Below, in pieces: positions 7,836 through 16,468 of a stretch of DNA of 64,000 bases (its first letter is position 1; every line of letters begins with the position of its first letter). The notes below the pieces were generated by a model. The model was not told the DNA's origin. It worked only from the letters and a program-made list of their open reading frames with translations, and made no database searches. A program made the position numbers and the translations under genes. Source of the DNA: Mycobacterium sp. 1245805.9 (GTDB taxonomy: Bacteria > Actinomycetota > Actinomycetes > Mycobacteriales > Mycobacteriaceae). The stretch is from assembly GCF_001672915.1 (NCBI RefSeq), contig NZ_LZKR01000034.1, positions 1-64,000 of the forward strand, written 5' to 3'.

Positions 7836-9041
7836 GTGGACAAGCAAGATCTGCAATGGATGATCTCCGTCGATGACCACATCATCGAGCCGCCGAACCT
7901 GTGGGTCGACCGCGCATCGGCCGCCGACCGCGATCGGGTGCCACATGTCGAGCGCATCGACGGCGTCGATACGTGGGTCTACGAGCAAGCGCGCGCGTCG
8001 GTCCTTGGCATCCTGGTCGCGGCTCACCAAAGGCCGGCCGAGTATTCGCCGCTGCCAGTGAATTACGACGATATGCCCCGCGCATACTTCGACCCAGTGG
8101 CCCGCATCGCCGACATGGACGAGGATCATGTGATCGCGGGATTGAACTTTCCGTTCTTCCCCCGGTTCTGTGGCCAGATGTTCGCCCACCTCGGTGACCG
8201 CGACCTGGGTCTCAAGTGCGTGCGCGCGTACAACGACTTCGTCATCGATGAGTGGTGCGCGGCGGCACCCGGTCGCTACATCCCCATGGTCATCATTCCG
8301 TTGTGGGACACCCGACTGGCCGTCGAGGAGACGCTACGGTGCGCGGGCAAGGGCGCCAAAGCCATTGCCTTCTCGGAGAACCTGCACCCGTTGGGATTTC
8401 CGTCCATCCACTCGGGGGCATGGGACGACTTCTTCGCGGTGGTGAACGAGACGAAGATGCCGCTGTGCACGCACATCGGCTCGTCGTCGGTTAGTCCCAC
8501 TACGTCGCCTGACGCACCTTTCGGGGTTCAGGCGGTCAACATCAACCTCAATCTCGCGAACTCAACCACGGATTGGCTGTTCTCGGGCAAGCTGCAGAAG
8601 TACCCCGACCTGAAGATCGTGCTGGCCGAGGGCGGCATCGGCTGGATCCCCTACCTCATCGAGCGTGCCGAACATGTCGCCGCCGATTACCAGTACCTGC
8701 GCGCCAACAACTGGGCGGTTGACCCGGCCACGATGCGCTTGACCCCGGTGCCCACCGACCCCGAGATTTTTCCGGAGTCCCCGCGCCAGCTCTTCCGCGA
8801 CCACATGTACGGCTGCTTCATTGAGGATGACTTTGGGGCGGCTAACCTCGACTCCATCGGCGTCGACAACGTGATGATTGAAACGGATTATCCGCACACC
8901 GACAGCCTCTGGCCCAACTCGCTTCAGGCCGCCCACAAAGCACTCGACGGCCGATCCGACCTCGACAAGTACAAAGTGCTGCAGGGTAATGCCCGCCGGG
9001 TCTTCGACTTTGAGCCCGCCCCGTACCCGGCGGCGACGTAG
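7836..9041 (+). CDS. Amidohydrolase-family (ACMSD-like) metal-dependent hydrolase/decarboxylase
   Basis: A 401-residue TIM-barrel protein of the amidohydrolase_2 group. The metal site is suggested by VDDHIIEP at residues 12-19, THIGSSS in the middle and ETDYPHTDS near the C-terminus. The GTG at 7836 is chosen because AGGGAGGA precedes it at normal spacing; a longer in-frame extension runs back into the P450 gene. Members of this group decarboxylate or hydrolyse ring-derived acids. Gaps of 62 and 23 bp to its neighbours support one operon. The specific substrate is not known. Confidence 0.85.
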   Translation: MDKQDLQWMISVDDHIIEPPNLWVDRASAADRDRVPHVERIDGVDTWVYEQARASVLGILVAAHQRPAEYSPLPVNYDDMPRAYFDPVARIADMDEDHVIAGLNFPFFPRFCGQMFAHLGDRDLGLKCVRAYNDFVIDEWCAAAPGRYIPMVIIPLWDTRLAVEETLRCAGKGAKAIAFSENLHPLGFPSIHSGAWDDFFAVVNETKMPLCTHIGSSSVSPTTSPDAPFGVQAVNINLNLANSTTDWLFSGKLQKYPDLKIVLAEGGIGWIPYLIERAEHVAADYQYLRANNWAVDPATMRLTPVPTDPEIFPESPRQLFRDHMYGCFIEDDFGAANLDSIGVDNVMIETDYPHTDSLWPNSLQAAHKALDGRSDLDKYKVLQGNARRVFDFEPAPYPAAT

Positions 9042-9064
9042 TCGGCACCCAACGGATTCGTTCG

Positions 9065-10588
9065 ATGCGGGAGTACCAAAGCTTTATCGACGGTAGGTGG
9101 TCGAGCGACAACGCGGTCGGCGTCATCGACGTCATCGATCCGGCCACCGAGGAGTTGATCGGACGAGTCGTCGACGGTGGACCAAAGCAGGCGGCCATGG
9201 CGATCGAGGCCGCCCGGCGGGCCTTCGACGACGGGCCGTGGCCGTGGATGTCCGTCCGGGAGCGGGCGAATATCATCAAGCGGTTCGCCGAAATACTCGA
9301 CGAGCGCCAAGCGGAACTTCGAGAGCTAGTAATCGCCGAGATCGGCTCGACCGGCTTCATCACCGACCTGGTTCAGGTTGGCGGCGCCATCGAGGCGGCC
9401 CACTACTACGGCGAGTTCGTCGAACACGATGTGACGTGGGTGGAAACACCGGGCGGGCCAAGGGTTTCGGCGACCGGCCTGGGCGGCGTGACGGTGGTCC
9501 GCGAACCGGTGGGGGTGGTCGGAGTCATTACCCCGTTCAATTTTCCGTTCTCGATCAACATTCAGAAGTGCCTGGCCGCGCTGGCCGTCGGCTGCACCGT
9601 GGTGCTCAAGCCCCACCCGTGGACTCCGATGAACGCCCTGGAGCTGGCCAAGGTTGGTGAGGAAGCCGGCCTCCCGCCCGGAGTGTTCAACATCGTTGTG
9701 GGCGGTGCCGATGTGGGGGAGGAGCTGTGTACCCACCCAGGCGTAGACATGATTGGATTCACCGGTTCGACTGCGACGGGTCGACGCATCCGTGAACTAT
9801 CGGCGGCCACGATGAAACGCGCACAGCTGGAACTCGGCGGGAAAAGCGCGCACATCGTTCTTGACGATGTCACCGAAAGTGATGTCGCGGGAATAGGGTT
9901 CGGACAGGTCCTGATGCATGCCGGACAGGCGTGCACGGTCACATCGCGACTTCTGTTGCCCGAGTGGTTGCTCGACGCGTACGTCGATGGCTTGAAAGCG
10001 ATGGCGCCGATGATCACCGTCGGGGATCCGCGTGATCCCGCCACTGTCGTCGGTCCGCTTATCAGGGATCAACAGCGCCAGCGAGTCGAGGCCTTCGTCG
10101 AGTCGGGACTGCAGGAAGGCGCGCGGTTGGTGGTGGGCGGCAAGCGGCCCGAACATCTCGAACGCGGCTTCTACTACGAACCGACGGCATTTGTCGACTG
10201 CCGTAGCGACATGCGCGTGTGCCAGGAGGAGGTTTTCGGTCCTGTGCTGGCGGTGATGACCTATCGCTCGGAAGACGAAGCCATCCACATCGCGAACGAC
10301 TCCATCTATGGTCTGGCAGGTCTGGTGATGACCCGCAACGCCGCAAAGGGTTTCAACGTCGCGAGGCAGGTCAGAACAGGCACCATCATGGTGCAGACCG
10401 TCGCACCCGGCGCCGACCTTGGAGCTAACCCGGGTGACGGGCAGGGCCCCGGCTGGTCTCTACCGGCGCGTGGGATGTTCAACGGCGGAGGGCCGTTCGG
10501 CGGCTTCAAACAAAGTGGACTCGGCCGAGAGCAGGGGCGCTGGGGCTTCGAGGAATACACCGAGCTGAAATCGATCACCATGATGTAG
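9065..10588 (+). CDS. Aldehyde dehydrogenase (NAD(P)-dependent)
   Basis: A 507-residue aldehyde dehydrogenase with N159 in TPFNFP, general base E256 in QLELGGK and nucleophile C290 in HAGQACT. The NAD-binding glycine motif GFTGST is near 231-236. Before the conserved GGPFGGFKQSGLGRE end there is an extra Gly/Pro-rich stretch (about residues 445-470) that is longer than in typical members. It would oxidise the aldehyde made by the cassette alcohol dehydrogenase to an acid, which the CoA-transferases could then activate (pathway order is inference). Confidence 0.93.
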   Translation: MREYQSFIDGRWSSDNAVGVIDVIDPATEELIGRVVDGGPKQAAMAIEAARRAFDDGPWPWMSVRERANIIKRFAEILDERQAELRELVIAEIGSTGFITDLVQVGGAIEAAHYYGEFVEHDVTWVETPGGPRVSATGLGGVTVVREPVGVVGVITPFNFPFSINIQKCLAALAVGCTVVLKPHPWTPMNALELAKVGEEAGLPPGVFNIVVGGADVGEELCTHPGVDMIGFTGSTATGRRIRELSAATMKRAQLELGGKSAHIVLDDVTESDVAGIGFGQVLMHAGQACTVTSRLLLPEWLLDAYVDGLKAMAPMITVGDPRDPATVVGPLIRDQQRQRVEAFVESGLQEGARLVVGGKRPEHLERGFYYEPTAFVDCRSDMRVCQEEVFGPVLAVMTYRSEDEAIHIANDSIYGLAGLVMTRNAAKGFNVARQVRTGTIMVQTVAPGADLGANPGDGQGPGWSLPARGMFNGGGPFGGFKQSGLGREQGRWGFEEYTELKSITMM

Positions 10589-10602
10589 CGGGGAAAGGTG
10601 GC

Positions 10603-11778
10603 GTGATGGAGCTTCTCAGGGACGTCCGAGTCCTCGAAGTGTCATTGTTCTCCGCGGATGCACTGGGCGGCCATCTGGCCGACCTCGGCGCAGAGGTGAT
10701 CAAGGTGGAGCCGCCTGGCGGCGGGGGTTTCCGCGGTTCGGTGGTTGCCGGCGGCGAGCTGCAGGACACGCAGTGGAACCGCGGCAAGAAGAGTGTCGCG
10801 ATAAATCTGAAAACGACTGAGGGGCAAGCCGCGTTTCGCCGCCTGGCCGCGACGTCGGCGGTGGTGATCGACGGGCTGCGCTACGGAACCGCGCACCGGC
10901 TCGGCTTCGGCTACGACGACATCGTCGCCGTCAATCCGACGATTGTCTACTGCGTCCTCAACGGCATGGGCAGCTACGGGCCCTACACCCGCTTACCCAC
11001 ACACGGGCTGTCCTTCGACTGTTTCGCCGGCTTAAGCCCGCCGATCATCGATGCGGATGGAACGCCACGGCTTTCGGGCGCCGCGACAGGGACGACGGGT
11101 GTTCTCGCCGGACCTCTGTACGCAGCGATGGGCGTTCTCGCCGCGCTGCACGCCGCCGGGCGCGATGGCACGCCGCAGTACGTCGAAGTAGCGCAGGTCG
11201 ATGCGGCGATCAATTGGAACTTTCAGCACCTCACGGCGTTGGCGAACGGTCGACCGGCCTACGGCGAGGGAATCCGCGCTTCGCTTCGCTACCAGTACTA
11301 CGCCACGAGCGACGGCAACTACGTGGTGTTCAACGCCCTGGAGGACAAGTTCTGGCTGAGATTCTGCGAGTCACTCGACCGGATGGACCTCTACGAACCG
11401 GGGCGCCAGAAGCCGGGAGAGGATGTCGGGGCAGAGGCCCGGCTGCGCGAGGAGTTAACAGCAATCTTTGCGAGCCGCACCCGCAAGGAATGGACCGACT
11501 TCTTCATCGCGACCGATATCGCAGGGGCGCCAGCATTTTTGGGAGCAGACCTGTTCGACGACGACCACGCGAAGGCTCGCCGACTCGTCTACGAGCAGGC
11601 TCAGCCGGACGGGACGTCGCAGCGATTGATTGGGACGTGCATCAAGACAAAACCCGACGAACGATTTGCACCGCCAGCAGCGCCGCACGTCGGGCAGCAT
11701 ACGGAAGAGTTACTCGGCACCCTGGCGGGCTACGACGCGGCCGGAATGGAGCGGCTTCGGTCGTCGGGCGCGATCTGA
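10603..11778 (+). CDS. CaiB/BaiF family (class III) CoA-transferase
   Basis: A 391-residue single-module CoA-transferase. The start region LLRDVRVLEVSL, the AEVIKVEPPGG loop and a catalytic-type Asp (D200 in AQVDAAIN) are present. Start is GTG 10603 or ATG 10606, both behind a GGGGAAAGG-like ribosome site. It is the last gene of the P450 operon, 14 bp after the aldehyde dehydrogenase. Its stop lies 12 bp before a tRNA 3'-end remnant, so this gene forms the right edge of the proposed island. Confidence 0.9.
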   Translation: MMELLRDVRVLEVSLFSADALGGHLADLGAEVIKVEPPGGGGFRGSVVAGGELQDTQWNRGKKSVAINLKTTEGQAAFRRLAATSAVVIDGLRYGTAHRLGFGYDDIVAVNPTIVYCVLNGMGSYGPYTRLPTHGLSFDCFAGLSPPIIDADGTPRLSGAATGTTGVLAGPLYAAMGVLAALHAAGRDGTPQYVEVAQVDAAINWNFQHLTALANGRPAYGEGIRASLRYQYYATSDGNYVVFNALEDKFWLRFCESLDRMDLYEPGRQKPGEDVGAEARLREELTAIFASRTRKEWTDFFIATDIAGAPAFLGADLFDDDHAKARRLVYEQAQPDGTSQRLIGTCIKTKPDERFAPPAAPHVGQHTEELLGTLAGYDAAGMERLRSSGAI

Positions 11779-11790
11779 ACACCGGCGGAT

Positions 11791-11816
11791 GCGGGTTCGA
11801 GCCCCGCACGCCCACA
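11791..11816 (+). repeat. tRNA 3'-end remnant, probable attachment-site scar
   Basis: A 17-bp segment, GCGGGTTCGAGCCCCGC, is identical to the T-arm of the CAU tRNA at 593-609 and is followed by ACGCCCACA, close to the acceptor end CCGCCCCAC of that tRNA. No D-arm or anticodon arm precedes it, so it is not a tRNA gene. Such a duplicated tRNA end is what site-specific integration leaves at the distal edge of an island. The T-arm sequence is common to several mycobacterial tRNAs, so the parent could be another tRNA gene. Confidence 0.65.
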
Positions 11817-11877
11817 ACCCGCCTGTATGGCCGGAGCAATCTGCCGGCACGACGTCGACGTCCCGCAGACTGTTGAC

Positions 11878-12276
11878 ATGGACGAGTTTCTCGGACCGCC
11901 GTGCCCCTGCGGCAGCGGCGATGGTTATCGCGCTTGTTGCGGGCTGTTTCACTGTGGGGAGTTGGAGGCGCGAACGGCCGAGGAACTGATGAGGTCGAGG
12001 TATTCGGCATTCGCCTACGGTGACGTCGACTATCTGTTCCGCACGTGGCACCCGCGCACGAGGCCGGACGAGGTGAGCGTTGACCCGAACATCACCTGGA
12101 CCGGTCTGGAGGTGGTCGACACCGCCGCGGGTGGCCCGGACGACGATTCTGGCGAAGTGGAATTCACGGCCCGGTTCGAGTCCGTGGCCCGCGCCGGCAG
12201 CCTGCATGAGCGCAGTCGCTTCGAACGCCGGGCCGGCCGATGGTTCTACCTCGACGCAGTCAGGGAAGATCCGTAG
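11878..12276 (+). CDS. YchJ-family (UPF0225) SEC-C motif protein
   Basis: A 132-residue protein opening with the metal-binding SEC-C-like motif CPCGSGxxxxxCCG, then a small NTF2-like domain with LMRSRYSAFAYGDVDYLFRTWHP, the hallmark of YchJ/UPF0225 proteins. The ATG at 11878 gives the family start MDEFLGPPCPCGSG; an in-frame start 51 bp upstream would add residues that run into the tRNA remnant region. The family function is not established. It probably belongs to the ancestral chromosome outside the island. Confidence 0.88.
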   Translation: MDEFLGPPCPCGSGDGYRACCGLFHCGELEARTAEELMRSRYSAFAYGDVDYLFRTWHPRTRPDEVSVDPNITWTGLEVVDTAAGGPDDDSGEVEFTARFESVARAGSLHERSRFERRAGRWFYLDAVREDP

Positions 12277-12334
12277 CCGCGTTTCGCGTTCAGACGCTTG
12301 AAGGCACACCCCTAACAGGAACGAGGAGCCCACC

Positions 12335-13480
12335 ATGGCCGCAGATTTGCCTGCAACTGCCCTAGAGCTGCGTTCGCTGGTGACGTCTGATGGCGCGCTC
12401 GAACTCTCGCTGCACGAGGTGCCGGTTCCCGCCCCCGGCGACAACGAGGTGCTGGTGCGAGTGGAAGCCTCGCCGATCAACCCGTCCGACTTGGGACTAC
12501 TTGTTGCGAGCGCGGACATGACCAAGGCGACGGTCGGGGGCACCCCGGAGCGTCCCGTGGTCACCGCCCCGGTCGGAGAGGCCGCCCTAAAAGGGATGTC
12601 GGCGCGACTCGACAAGTCGCTTCCGGTAGGTAACGAGGGCGCAGGCACCGTGGTGGCGGCGGGGTCGTCGGACCCAGCCCAGGCCCTCATCGGACGGAAG
12701 GTGGCGATCGCGGGCGGCGCGATGTACTCGCAATACCGGGCGATCGACGCTTCCGCATGTCTGGTCCTGCCCGAAGGCGCCACGGCCAGAGACGGCGCAT
12801 CGTCGTTCGTCAACCCGATGACGGCCCTCGGAATGACGGAAACCATGCGCCGCGAAGGGCATTCCGCCCTCGTGCACACCGCCGCGGCGTCGAACCTCGG
12901 CCAGATGCTGGTCAAGCTCTGCCAGAAAGACGGGATACCTCTGGTCAACATCGTCCGCAAGCCGGAGCAAGAGAAGCTGCTGCGCTCGCTCGGCGCAACG
13001 TATGTCCTCAACTCGGCGTCGCCGTCGTTCTCCGCAGACCTCGTCGAGGCCCTTAAAGCCACATCCGCGACGCTTGCGTTCGACGCCACGGGCGGCGGAT
13101 CGCTGGCAAGCCAGATCCTCAACGGCATGGAAGAGGCGGCCAACGCGACCGCGGCCGAGTACTCGCGTTACGGTTCGAGCGTCCACAAGCAGGTGTACAT
13201 CTACGGCGCGCTGGACACCAGTCCCACTGTGCTCACGAGGAACTTCGGGATGGCCTGGGGCGTCGGAGGGTGGCTGTTGACCCCATTCCTGCAGAGCATT
13301 GATGCCGAGACCTTCGGCCGGCTGCGCGCCCGGGTGGCCGCGGAGCTCACCACGACGTTCGCGAGTAGCTACACCCGTGAGGTGTCACTCGCCGGCATGC
13401 TCGACCCCGACGCGTTCAACGAGTACGTCAGGCGAGCGACCGGAGAGAAGTTCCTCGTGACTCCGCACGCGCTGGCCTAG
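12335..13480 (+). CDS. MDR-superfamily quinone oxidoreductase-like protein
   Basis: A 381-residue medium-chain dehydrogenase/reductase without the zinc-ligand cysteines. The N-terminal GroES-like part contains NEVLVRVEASPINPSDLG, the family pattern of quinone reductases, and the Rossmann part has HTAAASNLGQMLVKL. Zinc-free members usually use NADPH to reduce quinones or enoyl compounds. A strong ribosome site (AGGAACGAGGAG) precedes the ATG. It converges on the LysB-like gene with only 5 bp between stops. The physiological substrate is unknown. Confidence 0.85.
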   Translation: MAADLPATALELRSLVTSDGALELSLHEVPVPAPGDNEVLVRVEASPINPSDLGLLVASADMTKATVGGTPERPVVTAPVGEAALKGMSARLDKSLPVGNEGAGTVVAAGSSDPAQALIGRKVAIAGGAMYSQYRAIDASACLVLPEGATARDGASSFVNPMTALGMTETMRREGHSALVHTAAASNLGQMLVKLCQKDGIPLVNIVRKPEQEKLLRSLGATYVLNSASPSFSADLVEALKATSATLAFDATGGGSLASQILNGMEEAANATAAEYSRYGSSVHKQVYIYGALDTSPTVLTRNFGMAWGVGGWLLTPFLQSIDAETFGRLRARVAAELTTTFASSYTREVSLAGMLDPDAFNEYVRRATGEKFLVTPHALA

Positions 13481-13485
13481 TCGCG

Positions 13486-14385
13486 TCAGACCTGGCTGGT
13501 GACAAACGGCAGCGTCTCTTGGCCTGCCAAGGCTATGAAGTTGTATATCGGCGTCGTGTCGTAGGTGTAGTGCGATGCGTTGGGCCCTGCCGCCAAGAAC
13601 ATTCCGCCGTTGTAGATCGCTTCTGTGATCGAGATGATCTCCTCGACCGACGTGGTCGGGTTCACCAGCTTCAGCGCGTCGCGCAGGATCGCGAAAATAT
13701 TTGGGCTGTTTGCATTTTGGACGATGTTGTAGATCTGCGTCTCGATTACGCCGGGGCCTGCCTCGTCCGTCCACGGGTCGGGACCGACAGGCGCATCCGC
13801 GTAGATATCGTTGCCGATTCCTATCGTGTTCACGAAATCGCCCCAGAAGTGCCTGACCGGCGTGAGCAGGTGTGGCGCGACGTCGGCCGGCATCATGCAC
13901 GCCGGACCGGAAACGCCGCCGGTGACAACCCCGTCCACCTCGGCCGGCATCGGCCATCCGGCGAACTGGTTGCCTGACGCGAATCCCGGCAGCCGGAGGG
14001 GATTTCCCCAAACACCCACCGCGACAATGCGGTTCGCGATCTGCGGATTCAGCCACGCTATCGTGTGCAGGAATTGGCAGACGACGATCGCGCCCTGTGA
14101 ATACCCAAGCAGGATGATGGAATTCTCCGGATACGACGGCACGCCCTCCGGTGGATTGATCTGCGTGCAAAGCCTATTCAGCTCGGCGACGCCCGCGTCC
14201 ACGCTCGGGCCCATGGGGAACACGCTGGCCGGATAGTTGCCGACCGGCTGCCAGTAGAACAGATCGGGACGCGCGGCCGCTAGTGCGGAAGCTACGCCGG
14301 CGGGTTGCGGTGGCGTGGTGTTCCACATGTCCACACCGGTACCCGATACGGTCATCACTATGTGTGGCATCGATGCACCTTTCAC
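13486..14385 (-). CDS. Lysin B-like mycolylarabinogalactan esterase / cutinase-type serine hydrolase
   Basis: A 299-residue alpha/beta hydrolase clearly related to mycobacteriophage LysB, the esterase that cleaves mycolic acid from arabinogalactan. Shared blocks are YWQPVGNYPASVFPMGPSV, GYSQGAIVV with nucleophile S96, and VWGNPLRLPGFA. The other triad members fit D193 (GNDIYA) and H272 (SHYTYDT). There is no signal peptide and no LysB-type phage neighbours (holin, lysin A). It may start at the second Met (14370). It could be a prophage relic or a domesticated envelope esterase; the intact triad suggests activity. Confidence 0.8.
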   Translation of the reverse strand: MKGASMPHIVMTVSGTGVDMWNTTPPQPAGVASALAAARPDLFYWQPVGNYPASVFPMGPSVDAGVAELNRLCTQINPPEGVPSYPENSIILLGYSQGAIVVCQFLHTIAWLNPQIANRIVAVGVWGNPLRLPGFASGNQFAGWPMPAEVDGVVTGGVSGPACMMPADVAPHLLTPVRHFWGDFVNTIGIGNDIYADAPVGPDPWTDEAGPGVIETQIYNIVQNANSPNIFAILRDALKLVNPTTSVEEIISITEAIYNGGMFLAAGPNASHYTYDTTPIYNFIALAGQETLPFVTSQV

Positions 14386-14636
14386 TTGTTCGGAAATATG
14401 AACCAGCGCTCAAAGGTGGCCTTGCGATGGGTCTTACGAGGAACTTCTCTAGATCGTTGAGCTGGTCGTTGACCAGCGCGTTCACGGGAATCACCACGAC
14501 GGACCTACGCCGTGACCGGTATTTCCCACACTACTCGGCCGGCGATCCGCGCGACGTGAGCGATCGATTCGCCCGGCCCGGGGCCGGCGTCTAGCGGGCG
14601 CTACTTCGGCAGAGGCCGCGGCCCAGACACCCAACC

Positions 14637-15272
14637 TCAAAAGCCGCGCTTGGCGGCCCGCACCGCGGCGACGATATCGTCATCCCCGCCGAAGTCGACG
14701 CGGACGGCATTGCGGCCGAACGCGAACAGCAGCAGCTCCAGCGGTTCGCCCGTTACCGTGACCGGCGAACCGCTGCCGACCGCCGCGACCGTCTGGCCGT
14801 CGGGGGTGCGCAGCGTCACCCGCGCGCGCACCGCGGTGATCGACTTCGACATCCCGGCCCGGCTGATTATCGCGACGCGCCGCTTCACCGCCGCGCGCGT
14901 ACCCGCATCGAATTCCCTTGGTTCCCAGCCAGTCTGCGCACGGCGGACGTCCTCATGGTGGACGAACATCTCGTGGATGCTTGCTACCGGGTCGAGAACC
15001 TTGAACAGGGAAAGCACTGGAGGGCCCGATGCGAACAGTTCGACCAGGTCCTCCCACGTCGTCGAGGTGGCCAGTCGGGTCTGCATGCGTGCGGTGTAGG
15101 AAGCCAGTGGCCCGAACACGAGGCCAGGCAACGCGTCGGGCCTGCGCTCGCGCACCACGAGGTGCGCGACCAGGTCGCGGGTCGTCCAGCCCTCGCACAG
15201 GGTGGGGGCGTCCGGTCCCACTGCGCGCAGGGTTTCAACGAGGGCGCCGCGTTCGCGTTGGACTACTGACAT
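14637..15272 (-). CDS. TIGR03085-family / mycothiol-dependent maleylpyruvate isomerase-like protein
   Basis: A 211-residue DinB-fold protein. The N-terminal motif CEGWTTRDLVAHLVVRERRP and the metal-site region EMFVHHEDVRRA fit TIGR03085, an actinobacterial group related to mycothiol-dependent maleylpyruvate isomerases. The ATG at 15272 (MSVVQRERGALVETL) is preferred; a longer frame to 15341 would overlap the start of the divergent gene. No substrate is known for this group. Confidence 0.85.
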   Translation of the reverse strand: MSVVQRERGALVETLRAVGPDAPTLCEGWTTRDLVAHLVVRERRPDALPGLVFGPLASYTARMQTRLATSTTWEDLVELFASGPPVLSLFKVLDPVASIHEMFVHHEDVRRAQTGWEPREFDAGTRAAVKRRVAIISRAGMSKSITAVRARVTLRTPDGQTVAAVGSGSPVTVTGEPLELLLFAFGRNAVRVDFGGDDDIVAAVRAAKRGF

Positions 15273-15378
15273 ACCCACACGATAGGTGTGTGGGTCAGGC
15301 GTTGCGGCGAGTGACGACGTCGACCATTGATCCCACCTCATGCGGGTCCTTGCCGAGGGTTGCGCTTATGTTGTGGGA

Positions 15379-16395
15379 GTGGCAGCTCGCGCCGTCCTGG
15401 TTACCCCGCTGTCGGGCCCGCTGGCCAGATTCGGGAAAGCAGGGGCGAGCGCCCTTGCTCTGTGGGCCGAGCTTTCCGGAGTAAGCCTGGAGGTCGTCGA
15501 TGCCCACCCCTCCGCGGCGTCCGCGATACGGGCGGCCGAGGCTAGCCGGCCCGACGTAGTGTTCGGGCCCTACGGTTCGGGAACCGCGCTCGCGGCCGCC
15601 GCCGCGAGCAACGGGGTCATCTGGAACCACGGTGGCGCCACCGCCCGGCTGGTGCGTCCGGCGTATCCGCGTGTCGTCAACGTGACGACTCCCGCGTTCC
15701 GCTACCTTGCCGCAGTGCTCGAAACCCTTGTCGCCGACGGCCTTGGGGAGGGGTCGCAGGTGGTGGTAATGCACGTCGACACGGGGTTCGGCCGCGAGGT
15801 CGCCGAAGGGGCGGCGATGGCTGCCCGGCGATTGGGTCTCGTGCGGCGGTCGGTCAGTTTTCGGACGGGCCGGGCGAGAGACGTGCTGGCGCAGATCCCT
15901 GCGGGCGATGTGCTGTTATCGGCCGGTTCCTTCGACGACGATGTCGTCATCGCGCAGTGGAACAGCGAACGCCGCTGGCGCGCAGTTGGATTGGTTGCGG
16001 CCGGAGTCGATGAGCTGCGGCACGTTATCGGTAATCGCGTTGAGGGACTTTACGGACCGTGCCAATGGTTCGACGACGGGACAGATGATCCCGCGGACGG
16101 ACCCTCCAGCGAGTGGTTCCGCCAGCGCTACCGGCACGCGAACGGCGTTGAGCCGCCCTATCCGGCTGCTGCGGCCTTCGCCGCGGGGGTCGTTTGGCGG
16201 CGCTGCGTGAAGGAAGCCGGAACTGTTGAGTCCTTGCCGGTGCTGACCGCGTCGCAACGACTCGATACCACCACCTTGTTCGGCCGGTTCCGTGTCGACC
16301 CGGTCACCGGCGCGCAAGCCGGGCATCAGATTCGCGTCGTTCAGTGGCAAGACGGACAGCGTGTGTTGGTCGATCGACCACCACCCTCGCGTTAG
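15379..16395 (+). CDS. Periplasmic-binding-protein-like (type 1) substrate-binding protein
   Basis: About 338 residues with the Leu/Ile/Val-binding fold: AVLVTPLSGPLARFGKAG at the start, DVVFGPYGSGTALAAAAAS for the first ligand loop, and GVEPPYPAAAAFAAGVVWRR near the end. No export signal or lipobox is visible and no permease or ATPase genes are adjacent, so it may act as a cytoplasmic sensor or be an orphan. The start is uncertain: GTG 15379 is used here, with in-frame alternatives at 15373 and 15340. The longest would overlap the divergent TIGR03085 frame. Confidence 0.7.
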   Translation: MAARAVLVTPLSGPLARFGKAGASALALWAELSGVSLEVVDAHPSAASAIRAAEASRPDVVFGPYGSGTALAAAAASNGVIWNHGGATARLVRPAYPRVVNVTTPAFRYLAAVLETLVADGLGEGSQVVVMHVDTGFGREVAEGAAMAARRLGLVRRSVSFRTGRARDVLAQIPAGDVLLSAGSFDDDVVIAQWNSERRWRAVGLVAAGVDELRHVIGNRVEGLYGPCQWFDDGTDDPADGPSSEWFRQRYRHANGVEPPYPAAAAFAAGVVWRRCVKEAGTVESLPVLTASQRLDTTTLFGRFRVDPVTGAQAGHQIRVVQWQDGQRVLVDRPPPSR

Positions 16396-16468
16396 ATCCG
16401 TCGGGCCTTCGAAATCCCCTGGCGCACAGCCCTTGCGCGGCCGGCGGTCACCAGAGGTTGGTGGCCTT

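Noticed and set aside
11787..11816. A tRNA gene at the T-arm-like sequence
   Set aside because: Only the T-arm and acceptor 3' side are present; the CoA-transferase stop occupies the place of the D and anticodon arms.
14427..14594. Possible 55-aa gene in the gap upstream of the LysB-like gene
   Set aside because: No ribosome site, no similarity and mixed composition; it could be chance.
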